This document shows, in pieces, positions 5,326-5,327 of a stretch of 5,327 nt of DNA; the first letter of the stretch is position 1, and each line of letters begins with the position of its first letter. This stretch comes from Glacieibacterium sp038211965 (GTDB lineage Bacteria; Pseudomonadota; Alphaproteobacteria; Sphingomonadales; Sphingomonadaceae): NCBI GenBank assembly GCA_038211965.1, contig JBBQVB010000155.1:1-5327 (forward strand). The letters are read 5' to 3'. The notes under the pieces were generated by a model, which saw nothing but the letters and a program-made list of their open reading frames with translations, did no database searches and was not told the DNA's origin. The position numbers and the translations under genes are program-made.

Positions 5326-5327
5326 AC

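Noticed and set aside
1..5327. tRNA, rRNA, CRISPR array, insertion sequence or transposase
   Set aside because: None seen: coding sequence accounts for practically the entire window, and no tandem spacer-repeat structure or transposase motif is present.

Overview
The window is one uninterrupted flagellar operon segment, entirely on the minus strand and read from right to left: fliM (5' end cut off by the right edge), fliN, fliO, fliP, fliQ, fliR, flhB and fliD (3' end cut off by the left edge). It encodes the C-terminal part of a motor-switch (C-ring) protein, FliN, the core flagellar type III export gate (FliO/P/Q/R and FlhB) and the filament cap FliD. No gene was found on the plus strand, and there is no stretch over 300 bases without a gene; the longest non-coding gap is 30 bases.

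The base composition is very GC-rich, with third positions dominated by G/C. That is why nearly every frame looks open and long false ORFs cover both strands. Together with the small divergent FliM and FliN, the GTG starts and the compact order fliM-N-O-P-Q-R-flhB, this suggests an alphaproteobacterium. Sphingomonadales is my best guess from composition and style; it is an inference, not a proof.

Layout: 5325-4705 fliM C-terminal 206 residues; 4708-4406 fliN; 4409-4104 fliO; 4089-3412 fliP; 3415-3143 fliQ; 3146-2334 fliR; 2334-1222 flhB; 1191-1 fliD. Five of the seven junctions are stop/start overlaps (ATGA, ATGA, GTGA, GTGA, TAGTG), which points to translational coupling of one polycistronic message. 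The two exceptions are fliO-fliP (14-base gap next to a repeat) and flhB-fliD (30-base gap that can fold almost completely into a hairpin).

The genes form a coherent functional set. FliM/FliN make the cytoplasmic C-ring and cargo-docking surface. FliP/Q/R form the export channel, with FliO as an assembly factor. FlhB is the substrate-specificity switch. FliD is a late export substrate that caps the filament.

This is a recognisable system rather than a new one. The details worth attention are: a FlhB whose autocleavage motif reads NPLE instead of NPTH; two related GC-rich palindromic repeats at the 3' ends of fliO and fliR, translated in different frames into protein tails; a FliP with no evident signal peptide next to one of those repeats; and the hairpin in front of fliD.
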